Below are positions 7,436 through 13,972 of a DNA stretch of 16,567 nucleotides, piece after piece (positions within the stretch are counted from its first letter, which is position 1; each line of letters opens with the position of its first letter). The stretch is from an uncultured Eubacteriales bacterium (lineage in GTDB: Bacteria; Bacillota; Clostridia; Oscillospirales; CAG-272). Position numbers and translations under genes: made by a program. The stretch is from the NCBI GenBank assembly GCA_934432725.1, contig CAKRZE010000027.1, positions 1-16,567 on the forward strand, given 5' to 3'. Under the pieces are notes generated by a model. The model was not told the DNA's origin and did no database searches. It worked only from the letters and a program-made list of their open reading frames with translations.

Positions 7436-7540
7436 CGGCGTGCGCCGGCAACACGTGAAGTTTGCAATAACTCAAAGGATACATGTGTTGCCAACAAATA
7501 TCCCTTGCGGGATATTTGCCATCGTAAGCGGAAACTCGAT
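7436..7540. repeat. Family A repeat, copy A7 (short form)
   Basis: Second short copy: P1 GCAACAC/GTGTTGC (7448-7454 with 7485-7491) and a simple hairpin CAAATATCCC-TTGC-GGGATATTTG (7495-7518) without inner arms. It lies between B4 and B5. Confidence 0.85.
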
Positions 7541-7620
7541 TTTCCCCCATATTAGAGTTTTTTGCGGGGTTTGGGGTGGCTTTTTTTCCAAAAAAGCACC
7601 CCAACGTTCTCCGCGCCCCA
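7541..7620 (-). repeat. Family B repeat, copy B5, directly 3' of parB
   Basis: Hairpin TTGGGGTGGC/GCACCCCAA (7571-7604, one bulged base) around long T- and A-runs. It begins 29 nt after the parB stop in the direction of transcription. It is the same subtype as B6 (GCGGGGTTTGGGGTGGC side), which stands at the same place after the phosphate transporter gene. Confidence 0.8.
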
Positions 7621-7633
7621 ACGTCCCCCTTCC

Positions 7634-8524
7634 TCATTCGTCGAAAATATTTTCGCCGCAGAGGGTGCGGACAAGGTCCTCCAGATCGCCGTCGGTTTCA
7701 AAGGAGATTTCCAGCTTGCGGTTCTTCCCTTTCCCGGCGATGCGGACATGTCTGCCCATCCGGGAGGTCATGCGGCGCGCAAGCTCGGCGGTATAGTCAA
7801 CCTTCGGCACGGCTTCCTGCTGCTCCGCCTCTTTTTCGGCGTTCTGTGCCTCCTCGTTGCGGAGCCGGACCATTTTTTCCAGTGCGCGGACAGAAAGCTC
7901 TTTTTCTGCTGCAAGCTTTGCAAGCGCCGGAAGGTCTTCTCTTCTGCGCAGACCGAGCAGCGCGCGGGCGTGTCCTGCCGACAGGTCGCCCTCCTTGACA
8001 AGAACCAGCACCTCGTCCGGAAGCTCCAGAAGCCGCAGGGTGTTTGCAATCGCGCTTCGACTTTTTCCGACACGGCGGGAAACCTCCTCCTGCGTCATGC
8101 CGTAGCTTTCAAGCAGGACGGCATATGCGCCCGCTTCCTCCACCGCGTTGAGGTTTTCGCGCTGCACATTTTCAATCAGCGCCAGCTCGGACGCGTTTTT
8201 GTCGTCAACATCCATCACAATGACCGGGACCTCGGTCAGTCCAGCCATTTTGGAGGCGCGCCAGCGGCGCTCTCCGGCGATGATGCGGTAATAGCCGTTT
8301 TCATCGGCTCCGCGCACGACGATCGGCTGAATCAGCCCGTGCGTGGCGATGGAGTCGGCAAGCTGTGCCAGCGCCTCGGCATCAAACTGCTTTCGGGGCT
8401 GGTCGGGATTCGGTTCGATCTCAGATATGCGGAGCATGGAGACTCCCTTGCCGTCCTCCATGGAGTTGTCGGCAAAGATCGCGTCCAGCCCCCGCCCCAG
8501 ACCGGTGTTTTTTGATTTTGGCAT
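7634..8524 (-). CDS. parB: Chromosome-partitioning protein ParB (Spo0J)
   Basis: ParB is a CTP-dependent DNA clamp that loads at parS, spreads, recruits SMC and stimulates ParA. The 296 residues show the N-terminal ParA-stimulating start (GLGRGLDAIF, 8-17), the CTP-binding core with GERRWRA (84-90) and ENVQREN (118-124), a helix-turn-helix (about 142-190) and a C-terminal dimer domain (about 245-296). At the positions known to separate ParB from Noc it has Arg156, Thr162 and Gly184 (Caulobacter R173, T179, G201), the parS-reading set. Residue 167, matching Caulobacter A184, is Glu. The start at 8524 is fixed by the conserved N-terminus, although the ribosome site is weak. It follows parA after 66 bp and is presumably in its operon. 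Its 3' end is marked by repeat B5. Confidence 0.97.
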   Translation of the reverse strand: MPKSKNTGLGRGLDAIFADNSMEDGKGVSMLRISEIEPNPDQPRKQFDAEALAQLADSIATHGLIQPIVVRGADENGYYRIIAGERRWRASKMAGLTEVPVIVMDVDDKNASELALIENVQRENLNAVEEAGAYAVLLESYGMTQEEVSRRVGKSRSAIANTLRLLELPDEVLVLVKEGDLSAGHARALLGLRRREDLPALAKLAAEKELSVRALEKMVRLRNEEAQNAEKEAEQQEAVPKVDYTAELARRMTSRMGRHVRIAGKGKNRKLEISFETDGDLEDLVRTLCGENIFDE

Positions 8525-8590
8525 ATTGTATCTGCATCCGTTTCTCCGGCATTTGGTGGATGCCCTGCCGGTCAGGCATTGCGTAAGGCG

Positions 8591-9355
8591 TCAGGAGATC
8601 CGGTCAAGAATCTCCTGGGATACCGCGGAATACGCCTCGCAGCCGCGGCTGTAGGGATCGTAATAGAGAATCGGCATACCGTAGCTGGGCGCCTCGCTCA
8701 GGCGGACATTCCGCAGAATCGTTGTGGAAAACAGCTTCCCGGCGTAGTATTTTTTCAGCTCGTCCATGACCTGAAGCGTCAGGTTCAGCCTGCCGTTGTA
8801 CATCGTGATCAGGATTCCAACGATCTCCAATGTGTGATTGTACAGCTTTTTGACCTGCTTGATGGAGTACATCAGCTGGGACAGCCCCTCCAGAGAATAG
8901 TATTCGCACTGCATCGGGACAATGACGCCGTCGCAGGCGACCAGAGCATTCACGGTGAGAATACCGAGGGAGGGAGGGCAGTCAATAAAGATATAGTCGT
9001 ACTGGTCCTTGACCGTATCAAGTGCCGCCTTCATGCGCATTTCGCGGTTATCGCTCGACACAAGCTCAAATTCGGCTCCTGCGAGCGTAATGTTTGCGGG
9101 CATGACCGACAGGTTTTTATACTCCGTTTCCACAATGCAGGAAACTGCCGTGCTGCGATTGATAAGCGCGTCGTATGTGGAAAGCTTCATGGTTTTCTTG
9201 TTGATGCCGACGCCGCTGGAGGTATTCCCCTGCGGGTCCATGTCAACGAGCAGGACCTTTTTGCCCATTGCACCGATGGCGGCAGCAATATTGACGGCGG
9301 AGGTGGTTTTTCCGACGCCGCCTTTTTGGTTGGCAAACGCGATGACCTTTCCCAA
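8591..9355 (-). CDS. parA: Chromosome-partitioning ATPase ParA (Soj)
   Basis: Deviant-Walker ATPase that binds DNA as an ATP dimer and works with ParB in origin segregation; in Bacillus, Soj also controls DnaA. The 254 residues are the usual length. Visible motifs are KGGVGKTT with the signature lysine (11-18), VDMDPQGN (37-44) and IDCPPSLG (124-131). The start is taken as TTG at 9355: the protein then begins MGKVIAFANQKGG like its relatives, and GGGAGG (9365-9370) stands nine bases upstream. The frame is open to 9535, but that would read through the promoter. Transcription should begin from the consensus promoter at 9390-9418. Confidence 0.97.
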   Translation of the reverse strand: MGKVIAFANQKGGVGKTTSAVNIAAAIGAMGKKVLLVDMDPQGNTSSGVGINKKTMKLSTYDALINRSTAVSCIVETEYKNLSVMPANITLAGAEFELVSSDNREMRMKAALDTVKDQYDYIFIDCPPSLGILTVNALVACDGVIVPMQCEYYSLEGLSQLMYSIKQVKKLYNHTLEIVGILITMYNGRLNLTLQVMDELKKYYAGKLFSTTILRNVRLSEAPSYGMPILYYDPYSRGCEAYSAVSQEILDRIS

Positions 9356-9364
9356 ACTTTCACA

Positions 9365-9370
9365 CCTCCC
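9365..9370 (-). promoter_or_regulatory. Ribosome binding site deciding the parA TTG start
   Basis: GGGAGG on the minus strand, nine bases before the TTG at 9355. It supports a non-ATG start and rejects the longer frame. Confidence 0.85.
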
Positions 9371-9389
9371 TGAAAAAATGATTACCTTT

Positions 9390-9418
9390 ATTATATCAGC
9401 GATCGGTTTTCTTGTCAA
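9390..9418 (-). promoter_or_regulatory. Consensus sigma-A promoter of parAB
   Basis: On the minus strand, TTGACA (9413-9418), a 17-bp spacer and TATAAT (9390-9395): both hexamers match the sigma-A consensus exactly. The expected start point is near 9383, giving a leader of about 28 nt. Confidence 0.92.
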
Positions 9419-9747
9419 TGGATTCGGCGCAAATCCGCGTCGGTTTCTGTCGGTTTTCTTTTCCGGCTGGATGTTCTCCGAGACGGGTGCAAAGGGACCT
9501 TGGCGGGTGCTTTGCGCGGCGGGCGGCTTGTGCATCGGAGAATGTACTGCAACATCGGAGGCTGCGGCGGATGCCTTCCGCGATGCATTGGCGCTTCTGT
9601 CCGACGAACCGTGCCTGAAGCCTGCTGCACCGGAAGCGGCTCCGCGGCTGCGTTCCGGGGTGTGAGATTGCCGCCTTGCACCTGTGCCGTCTTTGGATGA
9701 CGTTTCTGCGCCGGATGCAGCCGTTTGTAAAAGCCCACTTGGCGGAT
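9419..9747. other. Gene-free stretch between the parA promoter and parS1
   Basis: GC-rich DNA with open frames on both strands but no ribosome site, family motif or structured element that I can support. Confidence 0.5.
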
Positions 9748-9763
9748 TGTTTCACGTGAAACA
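9748..9763. promoter_or_regulatory. parS: parS site 1
   Basis: Perfect 16-bp parS palindrome TGTTTCACGTGAAACA, extended by two more paired bases on each side (9746-9765). It lies about 390 bp upstream of the parA start and is the expected loading site for the ParB encoded here. Confidence 0.97.
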
Positions 9764-9892
9764 ATTTGCGGAGTGCGGGCGCGTTCTCCTTTTGCGGCGC
9801 CGGAAGGCTTGCCGACCCTGCCGCGAACGGAAACGGATGTGCCGGAGGCATTGCTTCTCAGGCGGATCGGGCGCCCTGCCTGACACGAGCTG

Positions 9893-10180
9893 AAGGGTGT
9901 GAGAAAATACATATCGTTCAGACCGGCACCGCCCTCCGGTGGGGGGCTGCCTGCCGTGAACCTTGAAAGGGGAAAACGTGCGGTCGTTCGCCCGATGCTG
10001 TCCCCTCGGCGGAGTTTGCCTGCGTGTGCCGTGAAGGGCGTGAAAAACGTGTGCCGTTCGGACCGGCACTTGTCCTCCGGCAAGGTCTGCTGCCGTGAAC
10101 CTTGAGGGCGTGAAAAAACACCTGTCGTTCGTGTGCTGCCCCTGACAGGGTTTGCCTGCCGTGCGCCTTTGGAAGGCGCG
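9893..10180. repeat. Degenerate ~69-bp tandem repeat, four units plus a partial fifth
   Basis: Units start near 9893, 9965, 10034, 10104 and 10171. Each opens with a variant of AAGGGCGTGAAAAAAC. Units 1-4 continue through GTCGTTCGGACCGGCAC-like and CCTCCGGCAGGGTTTGCC-like blocks. Units 1 and 3 end in TGCCGTGAACCTT; units 2 and 4 have shorter variants. The partial fifth unit runs into the terminator at 10181. Copies differ at many positions, so the array is old. Open frames across it on both strands look incidental. Confidence 0.75.
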
Positions 10181-10217
10181 AAAAAACCGCCGCACGGAGC
10201 TTTGTGCGGCGGTTTTT
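10181..10217. terminator. Bidirectional intrinsic terminator after the lipoprotein gene
   Basis: A perfect 9-bp GC stem, CCGCCGCAC (10187-10195) with GTGCGGCGG (10204-10212), and an 8-nt loop, with six As on the left and five Ts on the right. It therefore has a U-run in both directions. It lies about 90 bp after the lipoprotein stop and isolates that gene from parAB. Confidence 0.93.
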
Positions 10218-10306
10218 CTTATGTGAGTTTCAAAGGAGATCCTGATTTTTCAGGGACCCTGCCCGCCGGAGCGCCGGCAGCCGGATCCGGAATGCGCCTG
10301 TCGGAC

Positions 10307-11401
10307 TTATTCGCCCGGAAGGGTTTCCGGCAGTGTGTACTGGATATCCCACAGGTTCTTGGTGTAATATCTGCAATGTGCAACGTCCCAGCCTACGGTG
10401 TCGGTGGCGAGAAGGGGCGTTCCGTCCTCTGCCCAAATGATTCTGCCGAGGTCAACGTTGGACGGGTCGTTGATGACTTCGTCCGGCGCGCCGGCATCGT
10501 TTTCGGAGAACCGCAGAACGCCGTCAAGCGGGATGTCGTCCTCGGTCTTGAACCATACTGCATAGGTGGTGCCGTAGGTCTTGCCGTCTGCGCCCTCGTG
10601 CGGGTCAAGGCAGGTTGCATCGGCGTTGTACTGCCAGAATTCGGGGGTGTCCACAACGGGGTTGGAGCAGTTTGCGAGGAAGAGGTGGTTGCCCCACTTC
10701 TCTGCTACCGTGACCGGCTTGGAGAAAGTGAAGATGAACAGACCTTCCTCGGGATCTGCATAGTACGCGTACAGCAGACGGGTTTCGATTTCGGGAGCCT
10801 TGATCTCGGTGCTGTCGATCTTGACGGAAGCGACCGGAGTCTTGCCCTCCTGGCGGGTTGCGGCATACAGACCCTTGCCGGCGGCGTCTTCGATGAAGCC
10901 GGTCAGAGCGCCGTCGTTGTCGGTCGTTGTTTCGTTTTCGGTGAAGCAGAGGTATGCGTCCTTGGGAAGCTCGGACTCAAAATACAGGTCGATTACGTTG
11001 AAGTATGCCTGATTGTCCATGCTGTCCCATTTCGGATTGTAGATGTAGAAGCCGGTGCAGGCGATCTTGCCGTCGGAGGCTTCCGGAGACGCCGCGACAT
11101 ATGTGTACTGCTTGAAGTCGAACTCGGGGCAGTATACGTCGTGATCAAACGTGACGCGGACAGTCTTGGAATCCGGACTGTAGGCGCCGGTCAGCTTTGG
11201 GTTTCTCTTGTAGGTTTCTTCGTCGCTCTTGGTTTCCTGGGGCTGGGTTTCCTGCGGCTTCTTGGACTCCGGAGTGGTCTGTCCGGCTGTCTCTCCGCTT
11301 TGGGGAGTGGTGTCTTCGGGCTTTGTTGTCTGGTTGTTGCAGGACGTTAAGACCGCTGCCGCCAGCAAAAGAGCCGCCATAATCAGAGATAGCTTTTTCA
11401 T
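10307..11401 (-). CDS. Lipoprotein with two similar C-terminal halves, function unknown
   Basis: The 364-residue protein begins with a lipoprotein signal (MKKLSLIMAALLLAAAVLTSC, lipid Cys at 21). A Thr/Pro/Glu/Gln linker follows (22-67), then about 300 residues rich in aromatic and acidic residues. The folded part looks duplicated: VRVTFDHDV...VIDLYFES...YLCFTEN (81-156) resembles FIFTFSKPV...YAVWFKTE...VLRFSEND (222-302). This suggests two tandem beta domains, possibly of Ig-like or surface-sensing type. I do not recognise the family and assign no function. It should be anchored on the outer face of the membrane. It has its own promoter (11481-11509) and terminator (10181-10217), so it is a single-gene unit. 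Its place between noc and parA is unusual, since those genes are often adjacent. Start at 11401, with AAGGTG about 13 nt upstream. Confidence 0.85.
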   Translation of the reverse strand: MKKLSLIMAALLLAAAVLTSCNNQTTKPEDTTPQSGETAGQTTPESKKPQETQPQETKSDEETYKRNPKLTGAYSPDSKTVRVTFDHDVYCPEFDFKQYTYVAASPEASDGKIACTGFYIYNPKWDSMDNQAYFNVIDLYFESELPKDAYLCFTENETTTDNDGALTGFIEDAAGKGLYAATRQEGKTPVASVKIDSTEIKAPEIETRLLYAYYADPEEGLFIFTFSKPVTVAEKWGNHLFLANCSNPVVDTPEFWQYNADATCLDPHEGADGKTYGTTYAVWFKTEDDIPLDGVLRFSENDAGAPDEVINDPSNVDLGRIIWAEDGTPLLATDTVGWDVAHCRYYTKNLWDIQYTLPETLPGE

Positions 11402-11480
11402 AAAAGTTCTTGTCACCTTAACCTTTCTGCCTGAACAAATGGTTGCCGTGTGTTTGAAATTCTGCTTGCTTAGTGGTTTG

Positions 11481-11509
11481 ATTATAACACAAAACAGTAT
11501 TAAATGCAA
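11481..11509 (-). promoter_or_regulatory. Sigma-A promoter of the lipoprotein gene
   Basis: On the minus strand, TTGCAT (11504-11509), a 17-bp spacer and TATAAT (11481-11486). The expected start point is near 11474, giving a leader of about 73 nt. Confidence 0.85.
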
Positions 11510-11606
11510 CAGTGGTTTTCACAAAAATCCGCGCTGTTTTTTGACAGAATAGACAGAAACAACCCGATGTATCCCTGCTTCGTTATACCGATGTGTGCAA
11601 AAAGGA

Positions 11607-11665
11607 TGTAACATGTGCATGTTCACGATTTTTTGTTACAATTTTTACAGGGATGTTTTGTTACA
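11607..11665. repeat. Three TGTWACA heptamers upstream of the lipoprotein promoter
   Basis: TGTAACA at 11607-11613 is an inverted match of TGTTACA at 11634-11640 and 11659-11665. The group lies about 100 bp upstream of the -35 in an AT-rich island. It could be an operator, but no regulator is identified. Confidence 0.35.
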
Positions 11666-11699
11666 TTCCGAACCGCACGGACGATGTGAAATCGATGGG

Positions 11700-12003
11700 G
11701 CCGCGGCGGGCGCGAAGCAATCCGAAACCGCCTGCTCATCGGTCACGCCGAACAAGAATCGCGCATCGGCAAAGCACTGCTTTTGAATAAGCCGAAGGAC
11801 GCGGTTTTGCCTTTGTGCGGCGCGGAAGTGCCGTGCAACCGCTCCGGGCAAGCCAAAGGACGCAATTTTCGCTTTCGCGCGGCTTGGGACGAATGAGAGC
11901 GGGCGTGAGCGAAGCATGCGGAGAGCGGATGCTTGCGGGTACGCCGAACAAAATCGCTCGTCGGCAAAGCCGACACCGGCAAGGCTGCGTACTCAATGCT
12001 GAA
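11700..12003. other. Degenerate repeated DNA between the lipoprotein gene and parS2
   Basis: A segment with CGCCGAACAAGAATCG...TCGGCAAAGC (from 11747) recurs at 11943, and a GCCGAAGGACGCGG-type segment (11791) recurs at 11852. A perfect hairpin GTCGGC-AAA-GCCGAC lies at 11960-11974. Frames are open on both strands but show no ribosome site or family motif. It looks like decayed repeats rather than a gene. Confidence 0.5.
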
Positions 12004-12019
12004 TGTTTCACGTGAAACA
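12004..12019. promoter_or_regulatory. parS: parS site 2
   Basis: A second perfect TGTTTCACGTGAAACA, with one more paired base on each side. It lies about 105 bp downstream of the noc stop and 2.26 kb from parS1. Confidence 0.97.
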
Positions 12020-12124
12020 TTTCATGCGTGAGGCGCCCTGCGGCAGCCGGGCAAGCGCGCTGCGGCAGACTGCTTGCCGCGAATGCCAGCCGCCTGCGAA
12101 GGCTGACCGAACGTGAATTCCCGC

Positions 12125-13099
12125 TCACCTGCGGAGGGCGCTTCCCTGCTCCCGGAAGCGCTTCGGCACCCGGATGATGTATTCGACGGCGTCCTCGTCC
12201 TCGCGCTTTTCGTGAAGCACATCGATGCCGGCTCTGGAGATGGTATCGACCGCACGCTCAATCGTGTTATAGAAGATTCGGATGTCCTTCAGAATCAGCT
12301 TGCGCTGCGGCTTTCTTGCAGGCTCCTGTGAGGAGGGGGCAAGAAGGCGGTCAATCAGCTCTTCGGTCTGGGACACGTTCAGACCCTTGTCGATGACGGC
12401 ACGCAGGAGCTTTCTCCGCTGCTCCGGGGAAACAATCCGAAGCAGCGCCCGCGCATGGCGCTCGGTCAGGCTGTTTTCCAGAATGATCTGCCGCTCCTCA
12501 TCGGTCAGCCGGAGGAGACGGAGCTTGTTTGCGATGTAGGACTGGCTGTAGGAAAGCCGGGCTGCCGCCTGCTCCTGCGTCAGGGAGCAGGTCTGGATCA
12601 GCTGAGCAATCGCCTCGGCTTCCTCAAAAATGTTCAGGTCCTCCCGCTGAATGTTTTCCACAATGGCAAGCTCCGCCGAGCGTGCATCCGACACCTCGCT
12701 GAACAGACAGGGGACCTCGGTCAGCCCGGCAAGAATGGCTGCGCGGAGTCTGCGCTCTCCTGCGATGACCTCATAGAGCGGAGGCTTTCCCGCCTGCGGC
12801 TTCGGATTGTATACCCGCTCGCTGATCAGGCTGATCTCTCCGGTCCGTCCCTGCACCAGAGGCGTCTCTTTTTCGTTCCCGGTGATGTGGCGGACCGAAA
12901 GCGGCTGCAGGATGCCGTATTGCCGGATGCTTTCCGCCAGACTGTACAGAGAAGCGTTGTCAAACACCTTGCGCGGCTGGTTGGGATTCGGGACGATCCG
13001 GTCTACGGGGAGCATGTGGACCACCTGCGCCGGCTGTGCGGAAGCGGCGGCTTTTTGCGGTTTTGGGTCCGGCTTTCTGAATAATTTGATATTTCCCAT
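12125..13099 (-). CDS. noc: Noc-type nucleoid occlusion protein (ParB family)
   Basis: Noc binds its own palindromic sites and the membrane to keep the division septum off the chromosome. The 324 residues carry GERRLRA (114-120) and ENIQRED (148-154), both ParB/Noc CTP-core motifs, a helix-turn-helix, and a C-terminus (KDIRIFYNTIERAVD...YIIRVPKR) that matches Bacillus Noc rather than ParB. Specificity positions read Gln186, Lys192, Arg197 and Arg214, against Q, K, K, R in Noc and R, T, A, G in Caulobacter ParB. The short MGNIKLFRK start could be a membrane-binding amphipathic segment. About 38 residues (71-108) are inserted before the GERR box relative to both ParB here and Bacillus Noc. Start at 13099; GGAGG (13110-13114) ten bases upstream. 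A plain ParB paralogue is the alternative. Confidence 0.92.
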   Translation of the reverse strand: MGNIKLFRKPDPKPQKAAASAQPAQVVHMLPVDRIVPNPNQPRKVFDNASLYSLAESIRQYGILQPLSVRHITGNEKETPLVQGRTGEISLISERVYNPKPQAGKPPLYEVIAGERRLRAAILAGLTEVPCLFSEVSDARSAELAIVENIQREDLNIFEEAEAIAQLIQTCSLTQEQAAARLSYSQSYIANKLRLLRLTDEERQIILENSLTERHARALLRIVSPEQRRKLLRAVIDKGLNVSQTEELIDRLLAPSSQEPARKPQRKLILKDIRIFYNTIERAVDTISRAGIDVLHEKREDEDAVEYIIRVPKRFREQGSALRR

Positions 13100-13168
13100 G
13101 TGTTTTTGACCTCCGGTATGTTGTTGCGCTCATTATAGCATAGGGAAATCATGCATTTGAGGGAAATC
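13091..13168. promoter_or_regulatory. Half-sites of the Noc-binding sequence in the noc control region
   Basis: The Bacillus Noc site is ATTTCCCGGGAAAT. Perfect 7-base halves occur at 13091-13097 (ATTTCCC, over the start codon), 13143-13149 and 13161-13167 (GGGAAAT). The last two lie in a 9-base direct repeat AGGGAAATC spaced 18 bp, just upstream of the -10. No full palindrome is present. Autoregulation is inference. Confidence 0.4.
13132..13140 (-). promoter_or_regulatory. Extended -10 promoter of noc
   Basis: The minus strand reads TGCTATAAT: a perfect -10 (13132-13137) with the extended TGn motif (13138-13140). The -35 region is poor, as expected for an extended -10 promoter. The leader is about 25 nt. 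Confidence 0.75.
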
Positions 13169-13288
13169 TGTCATCGGAAAATAGAAGATTGCGGAGGTTG
13201 CTGGCTCTTTTTGAGGGAGTCTGGAGCTTTGCAGTGGATTGTGGCAAAAAAAGGAAAATAAAAACCGCAGTGCTCTTGCCGAAGCCGT

Positions 13289-13770
13289 GCGGGAGTTTCC
13301 CCCTTCGGACGTGCCGGAGCTGCGTCTGCGCTCCCGCAGGGCTCCCGGAGCGGTCAGGCCTTGGGCTTTTGCGCTTCCTCCGGCGTCCGGTTTCCGGAAG
13401 TCCGAAGAAGGAGGCTTTTCTTTTCGGGCATCCCGGCGTGGGGGTCCCTTCAGGCGTCCGCGCAGTGCGGCGGTTTTCCCCTTGACGTCCCCACAGAGGC
13501 GACATTTTTCCTTTGAACGTCCCGGCGTGCGGCGGTTTTCTTTAGACGCCCCGGAATGCGGGAGTTTCCCCCTTCGGACGTGCCGGAGGCGGCATTTTTC
13601 CTTTGAACGTCCCGGCGTGCGGCGGTTTTCTTTAGACGCCCCGGAATGCGGGAGTTTCCCCCTTCGGACGTGCCGGAGGCGGCATTTTTCCTTTGAACGT
13701 CCCGGCGTGCGGTACTTTTTCTTTAGACGCCCCGGAATGCGGGAGTTTCCCCCTTCGGACGTGCCGGAGC
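13289..13770. repeat. Minisatellite of 30-bp monomers in a 90-bp higher-order unit
   Basis: Three 90-bp units start at 13503, 13593 and 13683 and are nearly identical; the third has a 1-bp insertion near 13713-13721. Each consists of three ~30-bp monomers of the form TTTYCYTTYGRACGYCCCGG followed by MRTGCGG-like bases. More diverged monomers extend left to at least 13446, and an isolated stretch with GAGTTTCCCCCTTCGGACG lies at 13289-13320. Because the unit is a multiple of three, several frames stay open on both strands. Nothing marks any of them as a gene. Confidence 0.88.
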
Positions 13771-13972
13771 GCGGCGATTCCCTTCCCGATGAACCCCCGC
13801 AGCCTTGGGACGGGCTTCCCTTTCGCGGTAAGCTCCGGAACAATTCCCCTGCCCGGTCCGCATGGCACTTTGAGGCTTGCGGGGATGCCGCATGTCCGCA
13901 AGGGGTGGGAAAACGTATTCTCTGGCTTTGCCGCAGACCTCCGGAAGGGCGCTCCGCTGCCTTTTCTTTCGA
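13771..13972. other. Decayed repeat and gene-free DNA before the phosphate-gene promoter
   Basis: GC-rich DNA with fragments like the neighbouring monomers (for example TTCCCCTGCCCGGTCCGCATGG around 13840-13870). No gene or structured RNA was seen. Confidence 0.4.

Noticed and set aside
6725..7633. T-box riboswitch upstream of serS
   Set aside because: I found no T-box sequence (AGGGTGGNACCGCG-like), specifier hairpin or following terminator. The region is explained by A and B repeats.
9356..9535. 60-residue N-terminal extension of ParA
   Set aside because: It would span the consensus promoter and ribosome site. The TTG at 9355 gives the normal Soj length and start.
9752..10195. Minus-strand frames over the ~69-bp array and parS1
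   Set aside because: They read through a perfect parS site and degenerate repeats, have no ribosome site and show no conserved domain pattern.
11593..11790. Small plus-strand frames (about 65 codons) upstream of the lipoprotein promoter
   Set aside because: No convincing ribosome site, composition changes abruptly where degenerate repeats begin, and no motif is recognisable.
13133..13843. Long minus-strand reading frame (236 codons) with 30-residue repeats
   Set aside because: The repeats come from the 90-bp minisatellite, whose length is a multiple of three. The frame of the repeat changes at the 1-bp insertion in the third unit yet stays open, the plus strand is open too, and there is no ribosome site or family motif.
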